Below, piece after piece: positions 52,247 to 60,302 of a stretch of 64,000 bases of DNA. Under the pieces are notes generated by a model, which worked only from the letters and a program-made list of their open reading frames with translations, was not told the DNA's origin and searched no databases. This DNA is from Flavobacterium shii (GTDB lineage: Bacteria; Bacteroidota; Bacteroidia; Flavobacteriales; Flavobacteriaceae): NCBI RefSeq assembly GCF_025847235.1, contig NZ_JAOZEW010000009.1:62001-126000 (forward strand), written 5' to 3'. Both the position numbers and the translations under genes were made by a program. Numbering within the stretch: position 1 is the stretch's first letter; every line of letters starts with the position of its first letter.

Positions 52247-53251
52247 TTATTTATTAAAAATAACTGTACTTCCGGATTGATTCACATCTATAGTAATTGT
52301 ACTTCCCATTACCAATGCTCGATTGTCTTGGATATGTCCTGCTGGGAAATTAAAAATCACTGGAATATTGTATTTTTTGGTCACATCATCAACGATTTCT
52401 AATGCATTTTTACCCCACGGAATATCATTATCTTTCATTTTTGTCATTGCTCCAATCACAATTCCTTTTAGGTTTTCGATGCAACCGTTGCGTCTTAAGT
52501 TCATCATCATTCGATCTATATGATATAGATATTCATCGAGATCTTCTATAAATAATATCTTATCCCGACAATCTATAGCCGATTTAGAACCTAACAAACT
52601 ATATAAAATAGAGAGATTTCCACCAACTAATTCACCAGTTGCTTTTCCGAATCGATTCATTGGATCTGACGGAATGGTGTAGGATATAGGATCTCCGAAT
52701 AATGCCATTTTCATAGTTGCAACAGCGTCTGGAGTAGCGCGTGCTACACTTACTGGCATAATACCATGAATAGATTTATAACCCATTGTGTTTAAATGAT
52801 TGTGCAAAACTGTTACATCACTAAAACCAATAACCCATTTAGGATGTTGTTTAAATTTTGTAAAATCAAGTAAATCAATCATTCGAACAGTTCCATAACC
52901 ACCACGAACACACCAAATTGCTTTGATATTTGGATTGTCCATTTGATGTTGGAAATCGGCTGCACGTTGCTCGTCGGTTCCTGCCAACTGATTTGTGTCT
53001 AGACCTATTGTGTTTCCTATTACAGTTTCTATTCCCCAACTTTTAAGTAAATCTATAGTAGGTTGTAAATTATCATCGATATTTTTTCTGGCCGTTGCTA
53101 CAAGTGCTACAGTATCGCCTTCTTGTAAATAAGGTGGTGTTATCATGTTTTGTTGAGATTGACAGGTGAATGATTGTAAAGCAAAAATAAGAAATGCGAA
53201 TTTACAAATGGCAAAATGTTTCTTTACGTGTTGGAATTGGTTTGTATTCAT
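52247..53251 (-). CDS. LD-carboxypeptidase (S66 family), probable lipoprotein
   Basis: This is predicted to cleave the L,D-peptide bond of muropeptide tetrapeptides in peptidoglycan recycling. The start chosen at 53251 (ATG) leads to CKFAFLIFALQSFTCQSQ, a lipoprotein or export signal with a Cys. The upstream frame to 53284 is less likely because it would overlap the preceding gene. Visible motifs are CVRGGYGTVRMIDLLDF and GFSDVTVLHNHLN around the nucleophile Ser, a Glu in FIEDLDEYLYHIDRMM, and a His at the C-terminal FPAGHIQDN. The length is 334 residues. Most family members are cytosolic, so the export signal is unusual. Confidence 0.85.
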   Translation of the reverse strand: MNTNQFQHVKKHFAICKFAFLIFALQSFTCQSQQNMITPPYLQEGDTVALVATARKNIDDNLQPTIDLLKSWGIETVIGNTIGLDTNQLAGTDEQRAADFQHQMDNPNIKAIWCVRGGYGTVRMIDLLDFTKFKQHPKWVIGFSDVTVLHNHLNTMGYKSIHGIMPVSVARATPDAVATMKMALFGDPISYTIPSDPMNRFGKATGELVGGNLSILYSLLGSKSAIDCRDKILFIEDLDEYLYHIDRMMMNLRRNGCIENLKGIVIGAMTKMKDNDIPWGKNALEIVDDVTKKYNIPVIFNFPAGHIQDNRALVMGSTITIDVNQSGSTVIFNK

Positions 53252-53261
53252 ATTTCTTATT

Positions 53262-54278
53262 TTAGTTTTCTGCAACATTGTCAAATGAGGTAGTTGTTAT
53301 ATCTGTTAGTTTGCCTTTTTTGGTTGTAAGATTTCCATCCCAATTATATGTTTTGTTGCCTGTTGTTATTTTAATCCCTATAGAATCCTTGTTGTCATAT
53401 ATAGTATAGGAGACATTTTTATTGATAAATGAAATCGTATTGTTTTTTCTGTCAAAACTAAAATCTGGGTTTTGATCGACTTCATTTATTGGATACGAAA
53501 ACTCAACTTCATCATTTTTATCAATTAAAACATAGTTTAGTGTTCTGTCATTATTATTGAATAGTACAACTTGCTTTTGGTTTTTATCTACTTTAAAAGA
53601 GAATATCGTTTTTACACCTTCTTCATCCAGCGTAATCATTCTTTTGGAGGTAGTTACCATTTTCTTGCCATCCCAATTTTGTTCACTATAATTATTATAA
53701 GGAAAACCGGTTTGGTCGTCTTCGACAATCTTGATTACTTTAGGTTTATTATTTACTACGATAAATTCGGAAAATTGATGCCAGCAACAGCCGTCCTTAG
53801 TCATTACACTTATTTTCTTTTTCTTGTTGTCTATCTGGAACATTCCACAATAATCTTGTGCCAGTGTTGTGAAATCGGAGTTGAATTTAAAACCGGTTTT
53901 GGTGCCTAAGTATATTCTAAAAGAAGGGCCGTGATAACAGCTGTTTTGTCCGTCTTCGATTGCAAAATCCTTTATTCCATCAAAATTATAATCTTCATAC
54001 ATAATCAAACTTTGTTCACCATAAGGCAATTGCTTTATGTTTGCCAATGCTTTTCCATTATTTAAACTCAACGCCAGTTCATCGGATGCTACTTTTATAA
54101 TTTGCTTATTTGTCTTAGCATCATAAATAGCAACCCATCCTTTGGTAAATACTTGGGATGTATCTGCGATAAATATTTTACCATAATAATCCTTTGAGAA
54201 ATTTTCTACTTTAAAAGTTGCTTGAGAAAAAGTAACGTTGAATAAAAGCAGGAGTAAAGTTGTGGCTATAAGTTTCAT
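53262..54278 (-). CDS. Secreted protein with XAC2610-like / FG-GAP-like repeats
   Basis: This 338-residue exported protein has the signal peptide KLIATTLLLLLFNVTFSQ. The middle has a calcium-loop-like stretch YEDYNFDGIKDFAIEDG, then CYHGPSFRIYLG, and CCWHQFSEFIV, as in XAC2610-type proteins of unknown function. Four Cys could form two disulfide bonds. It ends 10 bp before the LD-carboxypeptidase start, so the pair is probably an operon. The function is not predicted. Confidence 0.7.
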   Translation of the reverse strand: MKLIATTLLLLLFNVTFSQATFKVENFSKDYYGKIFIADTSQVFTKGWVAIYDAKTNKQIIKVASDELALSLNNGKALANIKQLPYGEQSLIMYEDYNFDGIKDFAIEDGQNSCYHGPSFRIYLGTKTGFKFNSDFTTLAQDYCGMFQIDNKKKKISVMTKDGCCWHQFSEFIVVNNKPKVIKIVEDDQTGFPYNNYSEQNWDGKKMVTTSKRMITLDEEGVKTIFSFKVDKNQKQVVLFNNNDRTLNYVLIDKNDEVEFSYPINEVDQNPDFSFDRKNNTISFINKNVSYTIYDNKDSIGIKITTGNKTYNWDGNLTTKKGKLTDITTTSFDNVAEN

Positions 54279-54454
54279 TTTATAGTAGCGTTATGGATAT
54301 TAATCTAGGATTTATGGTGTAAACGTGATTTAGTTAAACAAAGATAGCCATTATAAAAAGTAATTTAAAATATCTTACTTAAATGAGTTAGTTTTATATT
54401 TTGGAAGAAATTTCTTTAAAATAAGGCTTACACTTTTTTTAATCCTAAATAATA

Positions 54455-55531
54455 ATGAGAATAATTACCTTTTCTATCTTTATCTTTTTCAATTTATTGA
54501 TGACACAATTACACGGACAAACAAAAAAGTATACTATTCATACTGTAGCTTTTTATAATCTCGAAAACCTTTTTGATACTATAAAGAGTCCAAATATTCA
54601 GGATGCAGAATGGACTCCAAATGGGGCGCAACATTGGACATCGCAGAAATACTTTAAGAAATTAGCCAATCTTTCCAGAGTTCTGTCAGAAATTGGTACG
54701 TCCGAAAATCCTAATGCACCAACATTTATTGGCTGTGCCGAAATAGAAAATAGGGGAGTTCTGGAAGATTTAATAAAGCAACCTAAATTAATTGATAAAG
54801 AATACGGAATCATACATTTTGATTCACCCGATCAACGTGGTATTGATGTGGCTTTATTATATCAGAAGAAACATTTTAAACCGATTACTTATTCTAATAT
54901 CCCACTTGTTCTTTATAAGAAACCTATAGAGAATCCAGTTGATACAATACAAAGCACATTGAAGAATAATCGGATTTATACCAGAGATCAATTATTGGTA
55001 ACAGGATTTCTGGATGGAGAGGAGATAAATTTAATTGTAAATCACTGGCCTTCGCGTTCTGGTGGGGAACAAAAATCAAGTCCTTATCGTGAAGCTGCAG
55101 GAGATTTGAATAGGAAAATAATCGACTCGCTACAGCAAATTAATCCCAATGCCAAAGTTATTACAATGGGTGATCTTAATGATGGTCCTTATAATAAGAG
55201 TGTAAAAGTTGCGCTTGGCGCGAAAGCCAATAAAGCCGATGTGCCAGAGTTTGGTATTTACAACCCTTTTGAAGATATGGCAAAGAAAGGAATGGGAACA
55301 ATTGCCTATCGGGATTCATGGGATATTTTTGACCAAATCATGGTTACACAATCTTTGATTAAATCCGATTTTAGTTCTTTTCAATTCTGGAAAGCAGGAA
55401 TCTTTAATAAATCATATTTAATACAAACTTCCGGTCAGTATAAAGGATATCCGTTGCGGCATGCCACAACCGAAGTAGGGTACAGCGACCATTTTCCGGT
55501 TTATGTTTATCTTATTAAAGAGATGTTTTAG
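54455..55531 (+). CDS. Endonuclease/exonuclease/phosphatase family protein
   Basis: This exported metal-dependent phosphoesterase has 358 residues. The signal peptide (IITFSIFIFFNLLMTQLHGQ) is followed by VAFYNLENLFDT, a Glu in GCAEIENRG, INLIVNHWPSRSGG, TMGDLNDGP and a terminal GYSDHFPVYV with the catalytic Asp-His pair. This is the DNase-I/EEP fold. In flavobacteria such secreted enzymes occur with TonB receptor/DUF5689 pairs, but here that pair is 44 kb away. The substrate may be nucleic acid or a phosphoester. Confidence 0.85.
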   Translation: MRIITFSIFIFFNLLMTQLHGQTKKYTIHTVAFYNLENLFDTIKSPNIQDAEWTPNGAQHWTSQKYFKKLANLSRVLSEIGTSENPNAPTFIGCAEIENRGVLEDLIKQPKLIDKEYGIIHFDSPDQRGIDVALLYQKKHFKPITYSNIPLVLYKKPIENPVDTIQSTLKNNRIYTRDQLLVTGFLDGEEINLIVNHWPSRSGGEQKSSPYREAAGDLNRKIIDSLQQINPNAKVITMGDLNDGPYNKSVKVALGAKANKADVPEFGIYNPFEDMAKKGMGTIAYRDSWDIFDQIMVTQSLIKSDFSSFQFWKAGIFNKSYLIQTSGQYKGYPLRHATTEVGYSDHFPVYVYLIKEMF

Positions 55532-55629
55532 TACCAGAATCAGTATTCAGTCTCGGTGTTCAGTATTCAGTAGTAAACTGCCATAGCCATTGAAAACTGG
55601 TACTGCGACTGAATACTGATTCGGGTACT
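55530..55629. repeat. Long inverted repeat of the 'CAGTATTCAGT' family
   Basis: The 22-nt arms 55530-55551 and 55608-55629 are reverse complements with one mismatch, with extra copies of CAGTATTCAG and ACTGCGACTGAA inside. It overlaps the stop codon region of the EEP gene and fills the gap to the 3-hydroxyanthranilate dioxygenase gene. Related words occur at 14.5 kb and 52.1 kb. Confidence 0.8.
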
Positions 55630-55704
55630 AAAAACTGTGACTGAACATTGAGACAGAATACTTTTTACTAACTTAGCACCTTAGTAATTTAGCACCTCAA
55701 TAAT

Positions 55705-56244
55705 ATGGCTATAGCAAAACCATTCAATCTTACCAAATGGATTGATGAAAACCGACACTTACTTAAACCACCTGTAGGAAATAAAAATTTATACACCGAA
55801 TCTGGAGACTATATCGTAATGGTTGTTGCTGGTCCCAATGCCCGAAAAGATTATCATTATAACGAAACCGAAGAGTTATTTTATCAGCTTGAAGGAAGTA
55901 TAAAAGTAATTATTCAGGAAGATGGTGAGCGTAAAGAAATGGAATTACATGCAGGTGATATGTATCTTCATCCAGCCCATATACCACATTCACCAGTGCG
56001 TTCTGCAGGGTCTATAGGTTTAGTAATCGAGCGAAAACGTGCAGGGAAAGGATATAAAGACGGATTGCTTTGGCATTGTGACAATTGCAACCATAAATTA
56101 TATGAAGTCTACTTTGAACTTCATAATATCGAAAAAGATTTCTTGCCACATTTTGAACATTTTTACAATTCTAAAGATTTGAGAACCTGTGATAATTGTG
56201 GTACTGTTATGGAATCTGACCCTAGATTTACAGCCAAAAAATAA
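55705..56244 (+). CDS. nbaC: 3-hydroxyanthranilate 3,4-dioxygenase
   Basis: This cytosolic cupin dioxygenase opens the ring of 3-hydroxyanthranilate, giving the precursor of quinolinate in the kynurenine route to NAD or in tryptophan degradation. It is 179 residues, the usual bacterial length. The iron ligands His51, Glu57 and His95 and the substrate-binding Arg47, Arg99 and Glu110 are all at the standard positions. A C-terminal rubredoxin-like zinc/iron site with CDNC (Cys125, Cys128) and CDNC (Cys162, Cys165) is intact. No other kynurenine genes are seen in this window. The gene has no close promoter box that I can name. Confidence 0.95.
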   Translation: MAIAKPFNLTKWIDENRHLLKPPVGNKNLYTESGDYIVMVVAGPNARKDYHYNETEELFYQLEGSIKVIIQEDGERKEMELHAGDMYLHPAHIPHSPVRSAGSIGLVIERKRAGKGYKDGLLWHCDNCNHKLYEVYFELHNIEKDFLPHFEHFYNSKDLRTCDNCGTVMESDPRFTAKK

Positions 56245-56387
56245 TTCTGTGTTTTCTATTTAAAAGGTATACTTTTGCAAAAAAAATAAATTATCCACAT
56301 GGACGATTATTATTCGAGGAAGAAGATAGATAAACAGGAATAGCTGTTGCATAATGTATGCGCTATTCCTAAATAACGTTTTGCATT

Positions 56388-57314
56388 ATGATTACCTTTT
56401 ACAAAAATAACAACGGATTATTCCCAACGGAAAACCGTGAAAACAACAAATGGATTAATGTAGTTTGTCCTACTAAGGAAGAAACTAAATTCTTACTCCA
56501 TGAGTTACAAATTCCAGAAGCATTTTATAATGATATTGAAGATATCGACGAAAGACCTCGTATTGAGATCGAAAACGGTTGGTTTCTTATTATTTTGCGA
56601 ATTCCTTTTAAGAGCAATGATGCAAAATTGCCTTTTAATACTGCCCCCTTGGGATTGATGTTTAAAGATGATGTGTTTGTATCACTTAGTTTTCATCAAA
56701 CCGAAATTTTACCCGATTTTGTTTTATATACCCAACGCAAAAAATCGGACATCAATAACCACTTTGATTTAGTTTTAAAGTTGCTTTTGTCTTCCAGTAT
56801 TTGGTTCTTAAAATACTTAAAGCAAATAAATCAGCGTATCCGATTGGCAGAGGATAACCTTGAAAAATCTATTAAAAATGAAGAATTACAAGCATTACTA
56901 CAAATAGAAAAATGTTTGGTTTTCTTTATTACTTCCCTAAAAGGCAACGATATGTTGTTTCATCGAATTAAAAACCTTAAAGATCACAGAGAAGATTTTG
57001 ATCCTGTTTTAGTTGAAGATGTTGAAATCGAGTTGCGTCAAGCCGAAGAAACTACTAATATTTACAGTAATATCTTAACCGGAATGATGGATGCTTATGC
57101 ATCGGTAATCTCGAATAACTTAAATGTTATCATGAAAAGACTAACTTCGATTTCGATAATCCTGATGATTCCAACATTGGTGGCGAGTTTGTACGGGATG
57201 AACGTTCCTAATAATCTTCAGGAAAACAATCATGGGTTCTTTATTATTTTACTGATTTCATTGCTAATATCGATTTGTGGCGTTTTATTGTTCAAGAAAA
57301 AGAATATGTTTTAG
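56388..57314 (+). CDS. CorA-like divalent cation transporter (copy 1)
   Basis: This is a CorA family magnesium or other divalent cation channel of 308 residues. The N-terminal cytosolic domain (about 1-240) includes a long helix (NQRIRLAEDNLEKSIKNEELQALLQIEKC). The two C-terminal transmembrane helices have the ion-selectivity motif YGMN in ASLYGMNVPNN and a basic C terminus KKKNMF. It is one of two adjacent CorA-like genes. The 143-bp gap upstream has no recognisable element. Confidence 0.9.
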   Translation: MITFYKNNNGLFPTENRENNKWINVVCPTKEETKFLLHELQIPEAFYNDIEDIDERPRIEIENGWFLIILRIPFKSNDAKLPFNTAPLGLMFKDDVFVSLSFHQTEILPDFVLYTQRKKSDINNHFDLVLKLLLSSSIWFLKYLKQINQRIRLAEDNLEKSIKNEELQALLQIEKCLVFFITSLKGNDMLFHRIKNLKDHREDFDPVLVEDVEIELRQAEETTNIYSNILTGMMDAYASVISNNLNVIMKRLTSISIILMIPTLVASLYGMNVPNNLQENNHGFFIILLISLLISICGVLLFKKKNMF

Positions 57315-57665
57315 TTTAGTTTTAAGAGGAATAAAACCCATATTGATTGCATTAAATTCTTAATCTTGACTTTTCTGATTTTGAATTAATCTTAACGAGT
57401 TATATGGTTAACTTCTGTGCTTGAAGTACTCATTTGACTATCTTTAGAACTTAAACGATCAAAGTATTGTTACAATGGTTAAAATAATTTACTGAAATAA
57501 TTTTAACGATATAAGTGATGTAAGAGTATTTAAGTTCTACGCTTATATTTACTTTCATCACTTATATGGTTGGCTTTTTTGTTATATTTTTAACTTGAAA
57601 GGTTCATCTTAGATTTGTTGAAATTGAGCTATGTAACTCATCTTAATTAAAAACTAAACAGCATA
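57315..57665. repeat. Gap between two CorA genes with inverted repeat
   Basis: This is a 351-bp gap without a gene. ATATAAGTGATG (57509-57520) pairs perfectly with CATCACTTATAT (57556-57567), followed by TGGTTGGCTTTTTT. A diverged related stretch (GAGTTATATGGTTAACTTCT) lies at about 57398. It may serve as the terminator of copy 1 or a dispersed repeat. Confidence 0.65.
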
Positions 57666-58559
57666 ATGACCAGAAATATCTCCGAAAAATCATTTGAAAC
57701 TTTTCATTGGCTTGACATAAAAGGTCCAAGTGAGTTACAATTAGAAGAAATCGCTTTAAAGTTCAACTTAGAAGTTTTTCCTGTCAAAGATTCACTAGAA
57801 CACGGGCACTTACCTAAATTAGAAAAAATTAAAGACTATGATTTTATCATTTTGAGGGCTTATACCGCAAATGAATTTGATAATAATTCTACAGTTGAAG
57901 AACTGTCTAATAAAGTAGCCTTCTTTTATAATGATAAGCAATTAATAACGATTCATCGAACTCCATTTTCTTTTTTGGAGGATATTTTTAAATCAGATTT
58001 GAAGTTTAATTCTGTTTATGAATTACTTATTCATATTTTTAAAGAGATCATTCAAACCTATAATGCACCATCCCAATGGCAAACAGATCAGGTCGATGAA
58101 GTTGAGAAGACCATCTTCTTAAAGAAAGAAAATAAAATTTCTCTCGAAGACTTGTATTTCCAAAAGACAGAAACCAGGATTAGCAAGAAGTTATTAGTGC
58201 TTACGCAAAATGTTATCAATAAAATACATGTTCCCGATGAAAACCTGTCGGCTCTAGAGGATGTAAAGGATAATCTTGTTCGGCTTATTCTGGCGTATGA
58301 GGAAGCAATGGAGGATGCAATAAATTTAATGAACACTTTCTTGTCTGTAACAGCCCAGAAAAACAATGATGTGGTTAAGTTACTAACAGTTTTTTCTGCT
58401 TTCTTTTTACCACTTACTTTCTTGGTTGGGGTTTATGGAATGAACTTTAAGTTTATGCCCGAATTGGAATGGAAGTATGGATATTTATACGCAATATTGT
58501 TTATGTTTGTGATGTGCATTTTTATTTATATCTGGTTTAAAAAGAAAAACATTATGTAA
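57666..58559 (+). CDS. CorA-like divalent cation transporter (copy 2)
   Basis: This is a 297-residue CorA family protein, more diverged from copy 1 than a recent duplication would be. It has a cytosolic N-terminal domain with a long amphipathic helix, then two transmembrane helices with the YGMN motif in VYGMNFKFMPE and a basic tail KKKNIM. It may transport a different divalent cation (for example Mg, Co or Zn) or form a second channel. The next gene, an aldehyde dehydrogenase, is unrelated in function. Confidence 0.88.
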   Translation: MTRNISEKSFETFHWLDIKGPSELQLEEIALKFNLEVFPVKDSLEHGHLPKLEKIKDYDFIILRAYTANEFDNNSTVEELSNKVAFFYNDKQLITIHRTPFSFLEDIFKSDLKFNSVYELLIHIFKEIIQTYNAPSQWQTDQVDEVEKTIFLKKENKISLEDLYFQKTETRISKKLLVLTQNVINKIHVPDENLSALEDVKDNLVRLILAYEEAMEDAINLMNTFLSVTAQKNNDVVKLLTVFSAFFLPLTFLVGVYGMNFKFMPELEWKYGYLYAILFMFVMCIFIYIWFKKKNIM

Positions 58560-58642
58560 GTAGAACCATGAAAGTTTTAATAATTAGATAAATTCAAATA
58601 TATTTACATAAAAATATAACAATTTTTAACAAAAAAGTTACA

Positions 58643-60196
58643 ATGATAACAATAGCAGAACAATTCGGAATGAAAGATGCATTGGCACAATTGGGTATAA
58701 AAGCCATAAATGAAGGAACATCAACCGGAATAAATAACTTTTCTTCTGGTGAAATTCTAGAAAGTTTTTCGCCTGTAGACGGAAAATTAATCGCCTCGGT
58801 AAAAACATCTACAGCTGCAGATTATGAAAAAGTAATGCAAACAGCAACCGAAGCATTTAAAGTATTCAAACTTATGCCAGCACCACAACGTGGAGAGATT
58901 GTACGTCAGTTTGGAGAAAAATTACGTCAGAATAAAGAAGCTTTAGGTAAATTGGTTTCTTACGAAATGGGGAAATCATTACAAGAAGGATACGGTGAAG
59001 TTCAGGAGATGATTGATATTTGCGATTTCGCAGTAGGATTATCACGCCAGCTTCACGGATTAACAATGCATTCTGAGCGTCCAGGACACCGTATGTATGA
59101 GCAATATCACCCAATGGGGATTGTTGGAATCATTTCGGCATTTAATTTCCCGGTTGCGGTTTGGTCATGGAACACAGCTTTGGCTTGGATATGTGGAGAT
59201 GTTTGTGTTTGGAAACCATCCGAAAAAACACCTCTTTGCGGTATAGCTTGCCAGAATATTATTGCTCAGGTAATTAAAGAGAACAACCTTCCAGAAGGTA
59301 TTTCTTGTTTAATCAATGGTGATTATAAAGTAGGGGAGTTAATGACAGATGATAAACGTATTCCGTTAATTTCGGCTACAGGTTCTACTCGTATGGGTAA
59401 AATAGTAGCACAAGCAGTTGCAGGACGTTTAGGTAAATCATTATTAGAATTAGGTGGAAATAACGCAATTATTGTTACCCCAGATGCAGATATTAAAATG
59501 ACTGTAATTGGTGCTGTTTTTGGTGCTGTAGGAACAGCAGGACAACGTTGTACATCAACACGTCGTTTAATCATTCATGAAAGCATTTATGATAAAGTAA
59601 AAGATGCAATAGTATCTGCTTACAAGCAATTACGTATCGGAAATCCTTTGGATGAAAACAATCATGTTGGTCCGTTAATCGATACTCATGCTGTAGAGAT
59701 GTATGCAAGCGCTTTGACAAAAGTTGTTGCCGAAGGTGGTAAAATCCTTGTAGAAGGTGGTGTGCTTTCAGGTCAAGGTTATGAAAGTGGTTGTTATGTA
59801 AAACCAGCTATTGCTGAAGCTGAAAATTCATTTGAAATTGTACAACACGAAACATTTGCTCCAGTTTTATATTTAATTAAATACAGCGGAAATGTTGAGA
59901 ATGCTGTTGATATTCAAAACGGAGTTGCTCAAGGTTTATCTTCTGCTATTATGACGAATAATTTACGTGAAGCAGAGTATTTCTTATCTGTTGTAGGATC
60001 AGATTGCGGAATTGCAAACGTAAACATAGGAACTTCCGGTGCAGAAATCGGTGGTGCTTTTGGTGGAGAGAAAGAAACGGGTGGTGGTCGTGAGTCTGGT
60101 TCTGATGCTTGGAAAATATACATGCGTCGTCAAACCAATACAATCAATTATACTACAAGTTTACCATTGGCACAAGGAATTAAATTCGATCTATAA
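58643..60196 (+). CDS. amaB: Aldehyde dehydrogenase, ALDH7 / L-aminoadipate semialdehyde dehydrogenase-like
   Basis: This is a 517-residue NAD(P)-dependent enzyme. The catalytic Cys303 is in GQRCTSTRR and the general base Glu269 is in LELGGN. The N-terminal part and motif ISAFNFPVAVWSWN fit the ALDH7 (antiquitin) branch. ALDH7 enzymes oxidise alpha-aminoadipate semialdehyde (in equilibrium with piperideine-6-carboxylate) to alpha-aminoadipate in lysine degradation. This is the same semialdehyde that 5-phosphohydroxylysine phospho-lyase makes. The gene is about 18 kb from the kinase/phospho-lyase fusion, so the metabolic link is only possible, and general lysine catabolism is an equal candidate. 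A strong terminator follows. Confidence 0.88.
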   Translation: MITIAEQFGMKDALAQLGIKAINEGTSTGINNFSSGEILESFSPVDGKLIASVKTSTAADYEKVMQTATEAFKVFKLMPAPQRGEIVRQFGEKLRQNKEALGKLVSYEMGKSLQEGYGEVQEMIDICDFAVGLSRQLHGLTMHSERPGHRMYEQYHPMGIVGIISAFNFPVAVWSWNTALAWICGDVCVWKPSEKTPLCGIACQNIIAQVIKENNLPEGISCLINGDYKVGELMTDDKRIPLISATGSTRMGKIVAQAVAGRLGKSLLELGGNNAIIVTPDADIKMTVIGAVFGAVGTAGQRCTSTRRLIIHESIYDKVKDAIVSAYKQLRIGNPLDENNHVGPLIDTHAVEMYASALTKVVAEGGKILVEGGVLSGQGYESGCYVKPAIAEAENSFEIVQHETFAPVLYLIKYSGNVENAVDIQNGVAQGLSSAIMTNNLREAEYFLSVVGSDCGIANVNIGTSGAEIGGAFGGEKETGGGRESGSDAWKIYMRRQTNTINYTTSLPLAQGIKFDL

Positions 60197-60240
60197 GAAT
60201 TTATCCTTTTTTGTATCAAAAATCCTTTTATATAATAGCA

Positions 60241-60266
60241 AAAGGCTTCCAATTTTGGAAGCCTTT
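60241..60266 (+). terminator. Terminator of the aldehyde dehydrogenase gene
   Basis: AAAGGCTTCC pairs with GGAAGCCTTT (60241-60250 with 60257-60266) around a 6-nt loop, with a T-rich tail after it. Confidence 0.85.
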
Positions 60267-60290
60267 CTTTTGTGCATTTACGCTTTACTT

Positions 60291-60302
60291 GTAATCGATT
60301 AC
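60291..60302. promoter_or_regulatory. LacI-style palindrome overlapping the pectate lyase stop
   Basis: The 12-bp perfect palindrome GTAATCGATTAC overlaps the last codon and stop of the pectate lyase gene (60299). The same core is found upstream of the gene at 62855. LacI-family operators commonly have a central CG with symmetric arms like this. Confidence 0.4.
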
